Assembly (NCBI GenBank): GCA_900771065.1
Contig: CAAGMP010000113.1
Coordinates: 1-16,962 of the forward strand
Source: an uncultured Acinetobacter sp.
GTDB taxonomy: Bacteria; Pseudomonadota; Gammaproteobacteria; Pseudomonadales; Moraxellaceae
Reading direction: 5' to 3'
DNA length: 16,962 nt
Shown in pieces: positions 7,594 through 16,584 of this stretch. Each line of letters starts with the position of its first letter. Within the stretch, counting starts at the first letter, position 1. The notes below the pieces were generated by a model. That model saw only the letters and a list, made by a program, of their open reading frames with translations. It did not search any database and was not told the origin of the DNA. The position numbers and the translations under genes were made by a program.

Positions 7594-8520
7594 TTATTTT
7601 ACATAAGTCAACCAATGCGCATACTTGTCGTTACGACCTTGTACAGCATCAAAGAACGCTTTTTGAATTTCTGTGGTGATTGGACCACGGCTACCTTCAC
7701 CAATTTGACGATCATCATATTCACGAATTGGGGTCACTTCAGCCGCTGTTCCTGTGAAGAATGCTTCATCTGCGATATAGAACTCATCACGTGTAATACG
7801 GCGTTCTACCACTTCGTAACCAAGGTCTTTGGCAATCGTGATAATGGTTTGACGTGTAATACCATCTAATGCACCACCTGCAATATCAGGGGTATGAATC
7901 ACACCATCACGCACTAAGAATACGTTTTCACCTGAACCTTGGCAAACATAACCTTGCGGATCAAGTAACATTGCTTCGTCATAACCTGCTTGCGCAACTT
8001 CTTGATGTGCCAAAATAGATAAAGTGTAGTTACCTGATGCTTTCGCTTTACACATCGTCACGTTTGGATGGTGATGTGTGAATGACGAGGTTTTTACACG
8101 AATCCCTTTTGCCATTGCTTCTTCACCAAGATATGCACCCCAAGCCCATGCCGCAACCGCAGCATGAATAGTATTATTGGTTGCTGCAATACCTAGTTTT
8201 TCAGAACCAATCCAAATTAAAGGACGTAAATAGCATGATGCCAATTTATTTTCACGTACTACATCAATTTGCGCTTGTTCTAATGCTGCTTGATCAAATG
8301 GGACTTTCATTTGATAAATTTTTGCAGAATTCAATAAACGCTTAGTGTGATCTTTTAAACGGAAAATTGCTGTTCCATTCGGAGTTTCGTAGGCACGGAC
8401 ACCCTCAAACACACCCATACTATAATGTAAAGTATGTGTTAAAACGTGAACTTTTGCGTCACGCCAATCTACCAATTGTCCATCTTGCCAAATAAAACCA
8501 TCACGATCAGCCAAATTCAT
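7594..8520 (-). CDS. ilvE: Branched-chain amino acid aminotransferase
   Basis: PLP-dependent class IV (fold type IV) transaminase that makes Leu, Ile and Val from their 2-oxo acids with glutamate as amino donor. With the ATG at 8520 it has 308 residues, as in typical IlvE. The PLP-binding lysine is K160 in CKAKASGNYTLS, the same number as in E. coli. The class IV signature follows as 'GSGENVFLVRDG' and 'TPDIAGGALDGITRQTI', and the C-terminal 'FFTGTAAEVTPI' phosphate-binding loop is intact. An upstream in-frame GTG at 8527-8529 is unlikely to be the start, because GGAG directly abuts it; the same GGAG sits 8 bases before the ATG, an ideal spacing. It lies 33 bases downstream of glnE in the same direction with no terminator between, so co-transcription is likely. 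Confidence 0.97.
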   Translation of the reverse strand: MNLADRDGFIWQDGQLVDWRDAKVHVLTHTLHYSMGVFEGVRAYETPNGTAIFRLKDHTKRLLNSAKIYQMKVPFDQAALEQAQIDVVRENKLASCYLRPLIWIGSEKLGIAATNNTIHAAVAAWAWGAYLGEEAMAKGIRVKTSSFTHHHPNVTMCKAKASGNYTLSILAHQEVAQAGYDEAMLLDPQGYVCQGSGENVFLVRDGVIHTPDIAGGALDGITRQTIITIAKDLGYEVVERRITRDEFYIADEAFFTGTAAEVTPIREYDDRQIGEGSRGPITTEIQKAFFDAVQGRNDKYAHWLTYVK

Positions 8521-8553
8521 GGCACACACTCCAAATTTTTATACACAGTCATG

Positions 8554-11298
8554 TTATCCAACACCATTTGTTGTTGGATCAATTAATCTTTGCCATAACT
8601 TGCAAACGATCACACGGGTATCGCGCCAGTCCGCAGCATTCACTTGCATGGATTGATTCGCAAGGGCTAAACGGTGGCTCTCGGCTCGTTCACTGAGATA
8701 AGCTTGAATCAAAGCGGCAGCATCATCACTGGATAAGCAATTGACTTTTGCAGCATCTTCAAGGATTCGTACGTTGTCAGAGTAATGGGCGAGATCAGGA
8801 TTCGACCCACTCCACGCTAATACAGCATACTGTGCCATAAATTCGATATCAACGATACCACCTGCATCCTGTTTTAAATGAAAAATTCCATCTTTTTTTT
8901 GCTCTTTTGATGAACCTAAATGATCTTTCATTTTTTGGCGCATTTTTAGCACTTCTTGACGCACAGTCTCTTCTTGTCGTGGTAAAGTTAAAATTCGACG
9001 ACGTAACTGTTCAAATTGATTTCTTAAACTTTGATCACCCGAAATTGAACGGGCACGAACTAAAGCTTGATGTTCCCAAACCCACGCACTTTTGAGCTGA
9101 TAATGCTCAAATGCTTTTAAACTGGTTACCAATAAACCTGCATCGCCTGAAGGTCTTAAACGAGTATCGATTTCATATACTCGACCATCTAAAGTTTGAG
9201 TGGTCATTAAAGACATAAATTTTTGTGCAACACGCATGGCAAATTCAAAACCGCTAATTGGTTTAATGCCATCGGTATCGACTTGTTCTTCAATACAATG
9301 AATGAAAACCAAATCTAAATCTGAACCATAACCCAATTCAATGCCGCCCACTTTGCCATAACCAATTACAGCAAAAGCGCAGTTTTCTAAGGTACAACGT
9401 TCACCTGCAAAATTTACAGGATAACCATGTTTTTTAACCACAGTTTGATAAGCTAAATTTAATGCCGTATTCACAGAAACTTCAGCAATATCGGTTAACG
9501 CATCAGATACTTTCATCAGCGGACTTTCCGCCAAAACATCACTTGCAGCAACAGCAAGCACATTGGATTTTTTAAACAAACGTAAAACCCGCATTTGATC
9601 TTCAATTTGATCAATTTCAATACGTAATAGTTGTTGTCGCAATGAAGATTCTAAATCGGCACGTTTTGGCAGCTCAAAATCCATCGATAAAAACTCATCC
9701 AACAAAACAGGATATTGAATTAATTCTTCACAAATCCAAGGGCTTACCGTTGCCATTTTGACTAAACGTTGCAATGCCCCTTTACTTTCAATCAGCATAA
9801 CCAAATACACTGTACGGCGCATTACCGACTCAACCAATGGCATTAAACGAACCAAAGCTGTTTGTGGTTGTTCTGACTGTAAAACTGCTTCAACCAAATG
9901 TGGCCAAAATGCTTTTAAGCGTTGTACGGCTTTAGATGGCAATTTTTTTAAGGTATGCCCATACCAAAATTCATGCACTAAATTACGTGCATTTTCATCT
10001 AAAACCGCATTTAATTGTTCTTCAATTTTACTAAAATTCGATTCCGATGCATCATGATCTTTTTCTTGAATAAGCTGTACAAACTGACGGCTAACTTTGT
10101 CGCGTTTTTCATTTAAAACCTGCATAAATTCATGCCATGAAGCAAAATTTAACGCAACTAATATACGCTGACGCAATTCTAAATCGTGCGGTAATGATTG
10201 CGTTTGCTGATCATTTAACGCTTGAATCGCATGTTCAACTCGTCGTAAAAATAAATAAGCATCTTCAAGTTCAATCACCGCAGCGGGTTCTAATAATCCA
10301 ACTTGTCCTAAATGGTGCAAACTGACCAAACATTTTCGATCTTGTAATTCGAGTTTTGATCCACCATAAATTAATTGAAAAACTTGAACAATAAACTCAA
10401 TTTCTCGAATACCACCTGAACCGAGTTTAATATCATCTTGCAATTGGCGTCGTTGAACTTCACGCTCAATCATACTTTTCATTTCACGCATGGCTTCAAA
10501 TGCGGTGTAATCGACATAACGACGAAAAACAAATGGGCGCGTCATTTCTAATAATTCATCGCCTTCTTTGCCACCTGAAACAACGCGCGCTTTAATCCAT
10601 GCATAACGTTCCCATTCTCGACCATGTTGGCTTAAATATTTTTCCAAGCCAATATGACCAATGACTAAAGCTGAACCGTCACCCCATGGACGTAAACGCA
10701 TATCAACACGGAAAACGAAACCATCGCCAGTGATTTGATCTAACAAATAAATGAGTTTTTGTCCCCACAAAATGCAAAATTGTTGGACATCAATACATTT
10801 TTTACCGTTTGTTTCGCCTTGCTCATCAAATGCAAAAATTAAATCAATATCACTCGATAAATTCAGTTCTTGCGCGCCATGTTTTCCCATAGCAATTACA
10901 ATTAAATCTTGTACTTTACCGTTATAACCCATTGGATCACCATATTTGGCAACCAAAGGCAAACGCGCGAAATCTTTTGCTGCAATCACAGATAAATCAG
11001 CAAAATCAGACAATTCTTGAGTTAATTGAATGACATTAGTAATTTGATTGGCATCTTGCCAAATCCAACGAAACATTAAACGCGCTCGTAAAATTCGAAT
11101 TTCGCGCATCCATGTAGTTTCGTCTTGAATTGCAGCTAAAGTCTGTTCAAGTTGTTTTTGAATCTGTTCACGGGTTAGAAATGATAAAAATTGATCTTGA
11201 GCATAATCTTGTTCAATGAGTACAGGATATTTTTCTAAAACTTGTTGTGCGTATTGACTGGCTTGCAGTGTTTTTTCTAATTGTTGTTGGTTCATCAT
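8554..11298 (-). CDS. glnE: Bifunctional glutamine synthetase adenylyltransferase / adenylyl-removing enzyme
   Basis: Regulates glutamine synthetase by adding AMP to it (less active) and removing it by phosphorolysis, in response to PII protein and glutamine. It has 914 residues (E. coli 946). Both nucleotidyltransferase-type domains are present: the N-terminal adenylyl-removing domain with LSSDIDLIFAFDE at about residues 145-158, and the C-terminal adenylyltransferase domain with GYGSDLDLVFIH at about 653-665. Each keeps the D-x-D metal-binding pair, so both activities should be present. The region between (about 430-600) corresponds to the regulatory linker. A GGGGGA ribosome site (11302-11307) precedes two consecutive ATGs. 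The second, at 11295, has the better spacing (6 versus 3 bases), so the product may begin at either Met1 or Met2. It is 63 bases downstream of the histidine kinase and 33 upstream of ilvE. Confidence 0.97.
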   Translation of the reverse strand: MMNQQQLEKTLQASQYAQQVLEKYPVLIEQDYAQDQFLSFLTREQIQKQLEQTLAAIQDETTWMREIRILRARLMFRWIWQDANQITNVIQLTQELSDFADLSVIAAKDFARLPLVAKYGDPMGYNGKVQDLIVIAMGKHGAQELNLSSDIDLIFAFDEQGETNGKKCIDVQQFCILWGQKLIYLLDQITGDGFVFRVDMRLRPWGDGSALVIGHIGLEKYLSQHGREWERYAWIKARVVSGGKEGDELLEMTRPFVFRRYVDYTAFEAMREMKSMIEREVQRRQLQDDIKLGSGGIREIEFIVQVFQLIYGGSKLELQDRKCLVSLHHLGQVGLLEPAAVIELEDAYLFLRRVEHAIQALNDQQTQSLPHDLELRQRILVALNFASWHEFMQVLNEKRDKVSRQFVQLIQEKDHDASESNFSKIEEQLNAVLDENARNLVHEFWYGHTLKKLPSKAVQRLKAFWPHLVEAVLQSEQPQTALVRLMPLVESVMRRTVYLVMLIESKGALQRLVKMATVSPWICEELIQYPVLLDEFLSMDFELPKRADLESSLRQQLLRIEIDQIEDQMRVLRLFKKSNVLAVAASDVLAESPLMKVSDALTDIAEVSVNTALNLAYQTVVKKHGYPVNFAGERCTLENCAFAVIGYGKVGGIELGYGSDLDLVFIHCIEEQVDTDGIKPISGFEFAMRVAQKFMSLMTTQTLDGRVYEIDTRLRPSGDAGLLVTSLKAFEHYQLKSAWVWEHQALVRARSISGDQSLRNQFEQLRRRILTLPRQEETVRQEVLKMRQKMKDHLGSSKEQKKDGIFHLKQDAGGIVDIEFMAQYAVLAWSGSNPDLAHYSDNVRILEDAAKVNCLSSDDAAALIQAYLSERAESHRLALANQSMQVNAADWRDTRVIVCKLWQRLIDPTTNGVG

Positions 11299-11361
11299 TC
11301 ATCCCCCAAAAAATTTATTTTATTTATAACAGGAGAATGGCACTTTAGGAAAATGATTCGT

Positions 11362-12633
11362 TTAAAAAATGAAATCTAATTCTTGTAAAGAATTATATGC
11401 ACCAATTGATTCTTTATTTTTAGGTAAGGAAACTTTAAATGTTGTACCTTTACCTTCTTCTGAAATGACCGAAATACGCCCTTGATTCATTTCAATAAAA
11501 CGTTTGCATAAAACCAAACCTAAACCTGCACCAGACTCGCCTACTGTCCCTTTGGTTGTGACTCGAAATTTGGGGTTAAATAAACGTTCTAATTTGGTTT
11601 TCGACATACCCAAGCCATTATCTTGCACAAAAAAACAAATGTTATTTTCATAGCTTTCAGAACGGATAATGACTTCGCCTGAACCATCTGTGGGACTAAA
11701 TTTCAGCGCATTTGAAACCAAATTTTGCATGACTGAAGTCATCATATTCATATCGGCATAAACTTGTACATGAGATTCAATTGAATTAACAAAACGAATA
11801 TTTTTCTTTTTGGCATATCCTTGTAACACGTCGACTACAACGGAACCCAATTGCTTTAAATCAAAGGAAATAGGATGATAAGCAAAATGCCCCCCATCTG
11901 CGACTGCCCAACTCAACAAACTTTCCAATAAATTGTAAGTCGCTTGCGCTGTGTCAGACAAATAAGAAGCAACATCCTGAACACCTTGTTCATCTAAAGT
12001 ATGGCGTTCATTGACCAAAACATCAGAAAAACCCAGTAAGCCTTGAAATGGAGCACGTAAATCATGTGCAATTACTTGAAAAAAGCGGGTTTTACTTAAA
12101 TTGAGTGCTACTTGTTGTTCATATAAATCTTTTAATTCTTCATTTGCTAAACGTAACTGAATAATTTGAATAAAATGATTTACACATAACTGCGCCATTT
12201 TGGTCATAATGGCTTCAATTTTTTTGCTTTCATCATCAAATACCAAAGCATAACCGACAAACTGTTGATTATCATGCAATTGAAATGCAGCAAGCGCAGT
12301 GTGCTTTACCCCTAACGTATTGATATACTCAGAAAATAACGCATAATTAGGATGTGATGCATCAATGCAATGCTTACCATTAAAATAACGACTCAAATTT
12401 ACATTTTGATGGGCCAAATATGGGCTACAAACCGCTTTGCTTTTATTTGAATACCAAAGATAAGGCTCATTATAAAATACTAAAATAGCATGGTCGAATT
12501 CAAAAAGATCACGTATATCTTTTAAAAATTGGTCGACATAATTGTCTTCGGTGAACACACCGAGCAATAAAGCACGTGTACACGCAGCTAACAATTCAGT
12601 TTTTGCGCCGACTTCCAATAATTCTAGCTTCAT
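11362..12633 (-). CDS. Soluble GAF-domain sensor histidine kinase (orphan)
   Basis: A two-component-type sensor kinase of 423 residues without signal peptide or membrane helices, so probably cytosolic. Order of parts: an N-terminal GAF-like sensory region (about 15-165), a short helical linker (about 165-182), a HisKA dimerisation domain with the phospho-acceptor H190 in FFQVIAHDLRAPFQG, and a HATPase_c domain with N box (MQNLVSNALKF, N308), G1 box (DNGLGM, about 338-343) and G2 box (GAGLGL, about 368-373). All catalytic motifs are intact. The ligand of the GAF region is not evident; its cysteines (18, 69, 89, 150) do not form a CxxC motif. No response regulator is next to it. It lies upstream of glnE and ilvE in the same direction, so it may share their transcript. 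ATG at 12633 has GGGG 5 bases upstream. Confidence 0.9.
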   Translation of the reverse strand: MKLELLEVGAKTELLAACTRALLLGVFTEDNYVDQFLKDIRDLFEFDHAILVFYNEPYLWYSNKSKAVCSPYLAHQNVNLSRYFNGKHCIDASHPNYALFSEYINTLGVKHTALAAFQLHDNQQFVGYALVFDDESKKIEAIMTKMAQLCVNHFIQIIQLRLANEELKDLYEQQVALNLSKTRFFQVIAHDLRAPFQGLLGFSDVLVNERHTLDEQGVQDVASYLSDTAQATYNLLESLLSWAVADGGHFAYHPISFDLKQLGSVVVDVLQGYAKKKNIRFVNSIESHVQVYADMNMMTSVMQNLVSNALKFSPTDGSGEVIIRSESYENNICFFVQDNGLGMSKTKLERLFNPKFRVTTKGTVGESGAGLGLVLCKRFIEMNQGRISVISEEGKGTTFKVSLPKNKESIGAYNSLQELDFIF

Positions 12634-12920
12634 AATAACCCCATTATTTATTAAAAAATGAGTTCTACTACTTATATAAAATATCAGTAAACCTTATAAA
12701 ATATACAATTAAAACAACACTTTTTACTTCAAAAGTATCATATCATGTATTTCCTTGAGAAATATGAATTGTTCTATTTTGCATTTATTTATTCAAGCTA
12801 TTTAAATACTTAATTCCAAGCAATATAGTAAACTTTATTTGAAAAGCAATAGACTTTTTGAATTTTTATAGAAAATTGCATTGTATGCTCATTTTTTAAT
12901 CTGAATAAAAAATCAAGTAT
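12634..12920. other. AT-rich intergenic region upstream of the histidine kinase
   Basis: This gene-free stretch contains no convincing coding region or tRNA. It is very AT-rich. Two copies of TATAAAATAT occur at 12675-12684 and 12695-12704, exactly 20 bases apart, about 42-71 bases upstream of the kinase ATG. On the minus strand they could contribute -10 elements or A/T-tract binding sites, but I cannot assign a clear -35/-10 pair. The kinase promoter is presumably here. Confidence 0.5.
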
Positions 12921-12953
12921 AAAAAAAAGCAGAACCAAAAGATTCTGCTTTTT
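12921..12953 (-). terminator. Intrinsic terminator of secA
   Basis: An 11-base-pair stem, AAAAAGCAGAA (12924-12934) with TTCTGCTTTTT (12943-12953), closes an 8-base loop. On the minus strand it is followed by an eight-base U run (plus-strand A run, 12921-12928). It lies 12 bases after the secA stop codon. It could weakly terminate plus-strand transcripts too, with five Ts. Confidence 0.9.
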
Positions 12954-12965
12954 GTAAGTATCGTG

Positions 12966-15668
12966 TTAAATTTTACCGTGACATTGTTTATATTTTAAAC
13001 CAGAACCACAAGGACAAGGTGCATTACGACTTGCAGGTGGAGTAATTTCCTGCTGATTGGCTGTGACCGCTTCGGTTTTGTCTTCTGCTACCTCAAATTC
13101 ATTAAATTCTTGATGTGATAAATTGAATTGCGTTTCTTGCATACGCGTCTGATTATAAGCTTCTAACTCTTCGGGCGTTGGTAAATGCACTTTAGCCAAA
13201 TCAGTCACTACATCTAACTTAATTACCGCAAGCATATTTACAAACAAATTAAACGCTTCTTTTTTATATTCTTGCTCAGGATTTTTTTGTGCATAACCAC
13301 GTAAATGAATCCCTTGACGCAAATAATCCATTGCCGCTAAATGATCTTTCCAATGACGATCTAAAGCACTGAGTAAAAAATGACGTTCTAATGTGGCTGC
13401 GGTTTCTTCGCCAAACTGTTCACGACGTTGACGATAATTTTGTAAAACCTCATCTGAAATACGCTGAACTAATGCCTCTTCATCTAAACGACGGTCATCG
13501 GCTAGCCATTGTTGAATATTTAAATCTAAATGTAAATCTTCTTTCAATGCCACTTGCAAACCATCAATATCCCATTGATCATGAATAGATTCAGGAGGAA
13601 TATAATTTGCAACCAAATTTTGCGTCACTTCAACATGCATTTGTTCAACATAATCTTGTAAAGTTGGCTCAACTAAAATTTCATCACGCTGTGTATAAAT
13701 AATTTTACGTTGTTCATTGTTCACATCGTCATATTTCAATAGGTTTTTACGAATATCGAAATTACGTGCTTCAACTTTACGTTGTGCATTTTCAATTGAA
13801 CGTGACACCATTTTGTGTTCAATGGCTTCATCTTCTTTTAGACCCATCGCGCGCATCATGGCAATAATACGATCGCCTGCGAAAATACGCATTAAATCAT
13901 CTTCAAGCGATAAGAAGAAATAAGACACACCCGGATCACCTTGACGACCCGCACGACCACGTAATTGGTTATCAATACGACGTGATTCATGGCGTTCTGA
14001 ACCAATAATATGTAAACCACCTGAGTTTAAAACCATATCATGATTTTGTTCCCACTCTGCTTTTAAACGCGCTTCATCTTCAGGAGTTGGGTTTTCAAGT
14101 TTCGCTAACTTCGCTTTCCAGTTACCACCTAGCAAAATATCCGTACCACGACCTGCCATGTTTGTTGCAATGGTCACTGCACGTGGCGCACCCGCTTGGG
14201 CAATAATATCGGCTTCACGCTCATGTTGTTTAGCATTTAAAACTTCATGTGCAATACCTGCTGCACGCAATTTATCCGATAAAATTTCAGAAGCTTCAAT
14301 GGTTGCTGTACCAATTAAAATAGGCGCAGCCCCTTTTTGATGAATATCTTCAATTTTTTTAATGATTGCGTTGTACTTACCTTCACGATTTAAATAAATT
14401 AAATCATCTTCATCAATTCGTTGCATTGGTCGATGTGTTGGAATTAAAACTACATCTAAACCATAAATTTCTTTCATTTCAGCAGCTTCAGTATCTGCTG
14501 TTCCTGTCATACCAGATAATTTTTTATATAAACGGAAGTAGTTTTGGAAAGTTGTGGTTGCTAAAGTTTGGTTTTCAGGTTGAATTTCCAAACCTTCTTT
14601 TGCTTCAACGGCTTGGTGCAAACCTTCAGACCAACGGCGTCCTGGCATAGTTCGCCCAGTATTTTCATCAACAATAATGACTTCGCCATTTTGAATAATA
14701 TAATGCACATTGCGTTGAAATAAAAAATGTGCCCGAATTGCCGCAGTAATATGATGTAACAAGTTTAAATTTGCAGCAGAATATAAACTTTCACCTTCTG
14801 CCAATAAACCCATTTGAATCAGCTCTGCTTCAACCGTTTCAAAGCCAATTTCAGTCATTTCTACGGAACGTTGCTTTTCATCAATCCAAAAATGTCCGCC
14901 ATCGGCTACTTTTTCTTCTTTTTGCGGTTTTAATTTGGGTGGAATGGCATTAATTGCAGCGTAAAGTTGTGATGAATCTTCACTTTGTCCTGAAATAATA
15001 AGAGGTGTACGTGCTTCATCAATTAAAATTGAGTCAACTTCATCAATAATAGCGTAGGTTAAACCACGTTGTTTCTTTTCTGCAAAAGAAAACACCATAT
15101 TGTCACGCAAATAATCAAAACCAAATTCGTTATTCGTTCCGTAAGTAATATCTGCTTGATAAGCTTGGGCTTTTTCAATTGGATCTTGCATCGAATAAAT
15201 CGTGCCGATTGTTAAACCCAAAAATTCAAATAAAGGACGGTTTAACTCTGCATCACGTTGTGCTAAATAATCGTTTACGGTAATGACATGCACCGACTCG
15301 CCACTTAAAGCATTTAAATAACATGCCAAAGTTGCCATTAAGGTTTTACCTTCACCTGTACGCATTTCAGCAATTTTGCCTTCATGCAAGGTAATCCCAC
15401 CAATTAATTGCACATCATAATGGCGCATACCCATGATGCGTTTTGCCGCTTCACGACAAACAGCAAAGGCTTCAGGCAGCAAGTCATCGAGGCTTTGCCC
15501 TTTTTTATAACGTTGTTTAAATTCTTCAGTTTTTGCAGACAAATCCGCATCGCTAAGGGCAGATATCGTTGGCTCGAGCGCATTGATTTTTTCTACAATT
15601 TTACGCATTCGTTTAAGTTCACGATCATTTTTTGTACCGAAGATGCCTCCGATCAGACTTGCCAACAT
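12966..15668 (-). CDS. secA: Preprotein translocase ATPase SecA
   Basis: ATP-driven motor that pushes unfolded preproteins through the SecYEG channel at the inner membrane. 900 residues, the same size as E. coli SecA (901). Domains: NBD1 with Walker A MRTGEGKT (102-109) and Walker B DEVD (209-212); the preprotein cross-linking insertion (about 225-370); NBD2 with TNMAGRGTDI and the arginine-finger region QLRGRAGRQGDPG; the helical scaffold and wing; and a C-terminal zinc/SecB-binding tail with C885, C887, C896 and H897 (CPCGSG-YKQCH). The presence of the tail suggests SecB-dependent targeting. ATG at 15668 is preceded by AGAGAG at 7 bases. It is transcribed alone, divergent from the peroxiredoxin gene, and followed by its own terminator. 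No SecM-like secretion monitor lies upstream in this window; the upstream neighbour runs the other way. Confidence 0.99.
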   Translation of the reverse strand: MLASLIGGIFGTKNDRELKRMRKIVEKINALEPTISALSDADLSAKTEEFKQRYKKGQSLDDLLPEAFAVCREAAKRIMGMRHYDVQLIGGITLHEGKIAEMRTGEGKTLMATLACYLNALSGESVHVITVNDYLAQRDAELNRPLFEFLGLTIGTIYSMQDPIEKAQAYQADITYGTNNEFGFDYLRDNMVFSFAEKKQRGLTYAIIDEVDSILIDEARTPLIISGQSEDSSQLYAAINAIPPKLKPQKEEKVADGGHFWIDEKQRSVEMTEIGFETVEAELIQMGLLAEGESLYSAANLNLLHHITAAIRAHFLFQRNVHYIIQNGEVIIVDENTGRTMPGRRWSEGLHQAVEAKEGLEIQPENQTLATTTFQNYFRLYKKLSGMTGTADTEAAEMKEIYGLDVVLIPTHRPMQRIDEDDLIYLNREGKYNAIIKKIEDIHQKGAAPILIGTATIEASEILSDKLRAAGIAHEVLNAKQHEREADIIAQAGAPRAVTIATNMAGRGTDILLGGNWKAKLAKLENPTPEDEARLKAEWEQNHDMVLNSGGLHIIGSERHESRRIDNQLRGRAGRQGDPGVSYFFLSLEDDLMRIFAGDRIIAMMRAMGLKEDEAIEHKMVSRSIENAQRKVEARNFDIRKNLLKYDDVNNEQRKIIYTQRDEILVEPTLQDYVEQMHVEVTQNLVANYIPPESIHDQWDIDGLQVALKEDLHLDLNIQQWLADDRRLDEEALVQRISDEVLQNYRQRREQFGEETAATLERHFLLSALDRHWKDHLAAMDYLRQGIHLRGYAQKNPEQEYKKEAFNLFVNMLAVIKLDVVTDLAKVHLPTPEELEAYNQTRMQETQFNLSHQEFNEFEVAEDKTEAVTANQQEITPPASRNAPCPCGSGLKYKQCHGKI

Positions 15669-15722
15669 GAATAAACTCTCTAAATCTTGCTTGTAAATTG
15701 AATAAATTTTTTCTCAATAGTT

Positions 15723-15750
15723 ATTATGATGCTTGAAATTGGAAGTACAA
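15723..15750 (-). promoter_or_regulatory. Probable sigma70 promoter for secA
   Basis: On the minus strand, TTGTAC (-35, plus-strand 15745-15750) and CATAAT (-10, plus-strand 15723-15728) are separated by 16 bases. Four of six and five of six positions match the consensus. It would start transcription about 45-50 bases before the secA ATG. Confidence 0.45.
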
Positions 15751-15817
15751 GTGGTTTTATGCTAAAGCGGATAAAAAATTTTAGTTTTAGCTTGTGTATT
15801 TAATTCTAAATTAAATC

Positions 15818-15835
15818 TAAAGAAAGCATTCTTTA
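15818..15835. repeat. Inverted repeat in the secA / peroxiredoxin divergent region
   Basis: TAAAGAA (15818-15824) and its exact complement TTCTTTA (15829-15835) are separated by AGCA. The element is flanked by two TCTAA stretches (15816-15820 and 15836-15840). It lies about 100 bases upstream of the peroxiredoxin ATG and about 70 bases upstream of the secA -35. It could be an operator or a weak hairpin; in such AT-rich DNA chance is also possible. Confidence 0.35.
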
Positions 15836-15935
15836 TCTAAAAAAAGAATAAACATTTTTAAAAAAGATATTTTTCATTGATCGTAAAATCGAGCATATTG
15901 GCATAGACGAAAAAATAGCAAAAATAGAGGCTAAC

Positions 15936-16577
15936 ATGACATTACGTTTAGGTGATATTGCACCAAACTTTACTCAAGATTCAAGCGAAGGCATCATCGA
16001 TTTTTACGAATTTTTGGGCGATAGTTGGGGCATTTTATTTTCTCATCCAGCAGACTATACCCCTGTTTGTACAACAGAATTAGGCTTTACGGCTAAACTT
16101 AAAGATGAATTTGCTCAGCGTGGCGTGAAAGCAATTGCACTTTCAGTCGATGATGTAGAATCACATCGTGGTTGGATTCAAGATATTAATGAAACACAAA
16201 ATACTACAGTAAATTTCCCAATTATTGCTGATCAAGATCGTAAAGTGTCTGAGTTATATGACTTTATTCACCCAAATGCGAGTGAAACTTTAACTGTACG
16301 TTCGTTGGTCATCATTGATCCGAACAAAAAAGTACGTCTAATTATTACTTATCCTGCTTCAACAGGTCGTAATTTCCATGAAGTGTTACGTGTTGTCGAT
16401 TCATTACAACTGACTGATAATTACAAAGTTGCAACACCTGCAAACTGGCAAGATGGCGATGATGTGGTGATTGTTCCATCAATTAAAGATGAAAATGAGT
16501 TAAAAACACGGTTTCCAAAGGGATTTAATGCAGTTAAACCTTATTTACGTTTAACACCACAACCCAACAAAGCTTAA
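15936..16577 (+). CDS. 1-Cys peroxiredoxin (Prx6-type)
   Basis: Thiol peroxidase that reduces hydrogen peroxide or organic hydroperoxides in the cytosol. 213 residues, the length of the Prx6/1-Cys class, with the extra C-terminal dimerisation domain. The peroxidatic cysteine is C45 in HPADYTPVCTTELG (the P-x-x-x-T/S-x-x-C signature), and the partner arginine lies in TVRSLVIIDP. There is no other cysteine in the protein, so no internal resolving cysteine exists and reduction must come from an external thiol. The start has AGAGG 5 bases upstream (15926-15930). It is divergent from secA and single-gene, ending at a strong terminator. No adjacent reductase such as AhpF is visible. I found no clear OxyR site, so oxidative-stress control is only a guess. 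Confidence 0.95.
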   Translation: MTLRLGDIAPNFTQDSSEGIIDFYEFLGDSWGILFSHPADYTPVCTTELGFTAKLKDEFAQRGVKAIALSVDDVESHRGWIQDINETQNTTVNFPIIADQDRKVSELYDFIHPNASETLTVRSLVIIDPNKKVRLIITYPASTGRNFHEVLRVVDSLQLTDNYKVATPANWQDGDDVVIVPSIKDENELKTRFPKGFNAVKPYLRLTPQPNKA

Positions 16578-16584
16578 GTAAAAG

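Noticed and set aside
8893..8900. Eight-base A run in glnE (T run on the plus strand) as a phase-variation or frameshift site
   Set aside because: Similar eight-base runs occur elsewhere in the window, for example in the DUF2339 gene and at the secA terminator. No downstream stimulatory structure or alternative product is evident.
15408..15674. 88-codon plus-strand reading frame overlapping the secA start
   Set aside because: Antisense to the conserved N-terminal part of secA, with no independent coding evidence.
15901..15930. Three ATAG motifs before the peroxiredoxin gene as an OxyR site
   Set aside because: They are spaced 12 and 9 bases apart on one strand, with no CTAT partners in the ATAG-N7-CTAT arrangement expected for OxyR.
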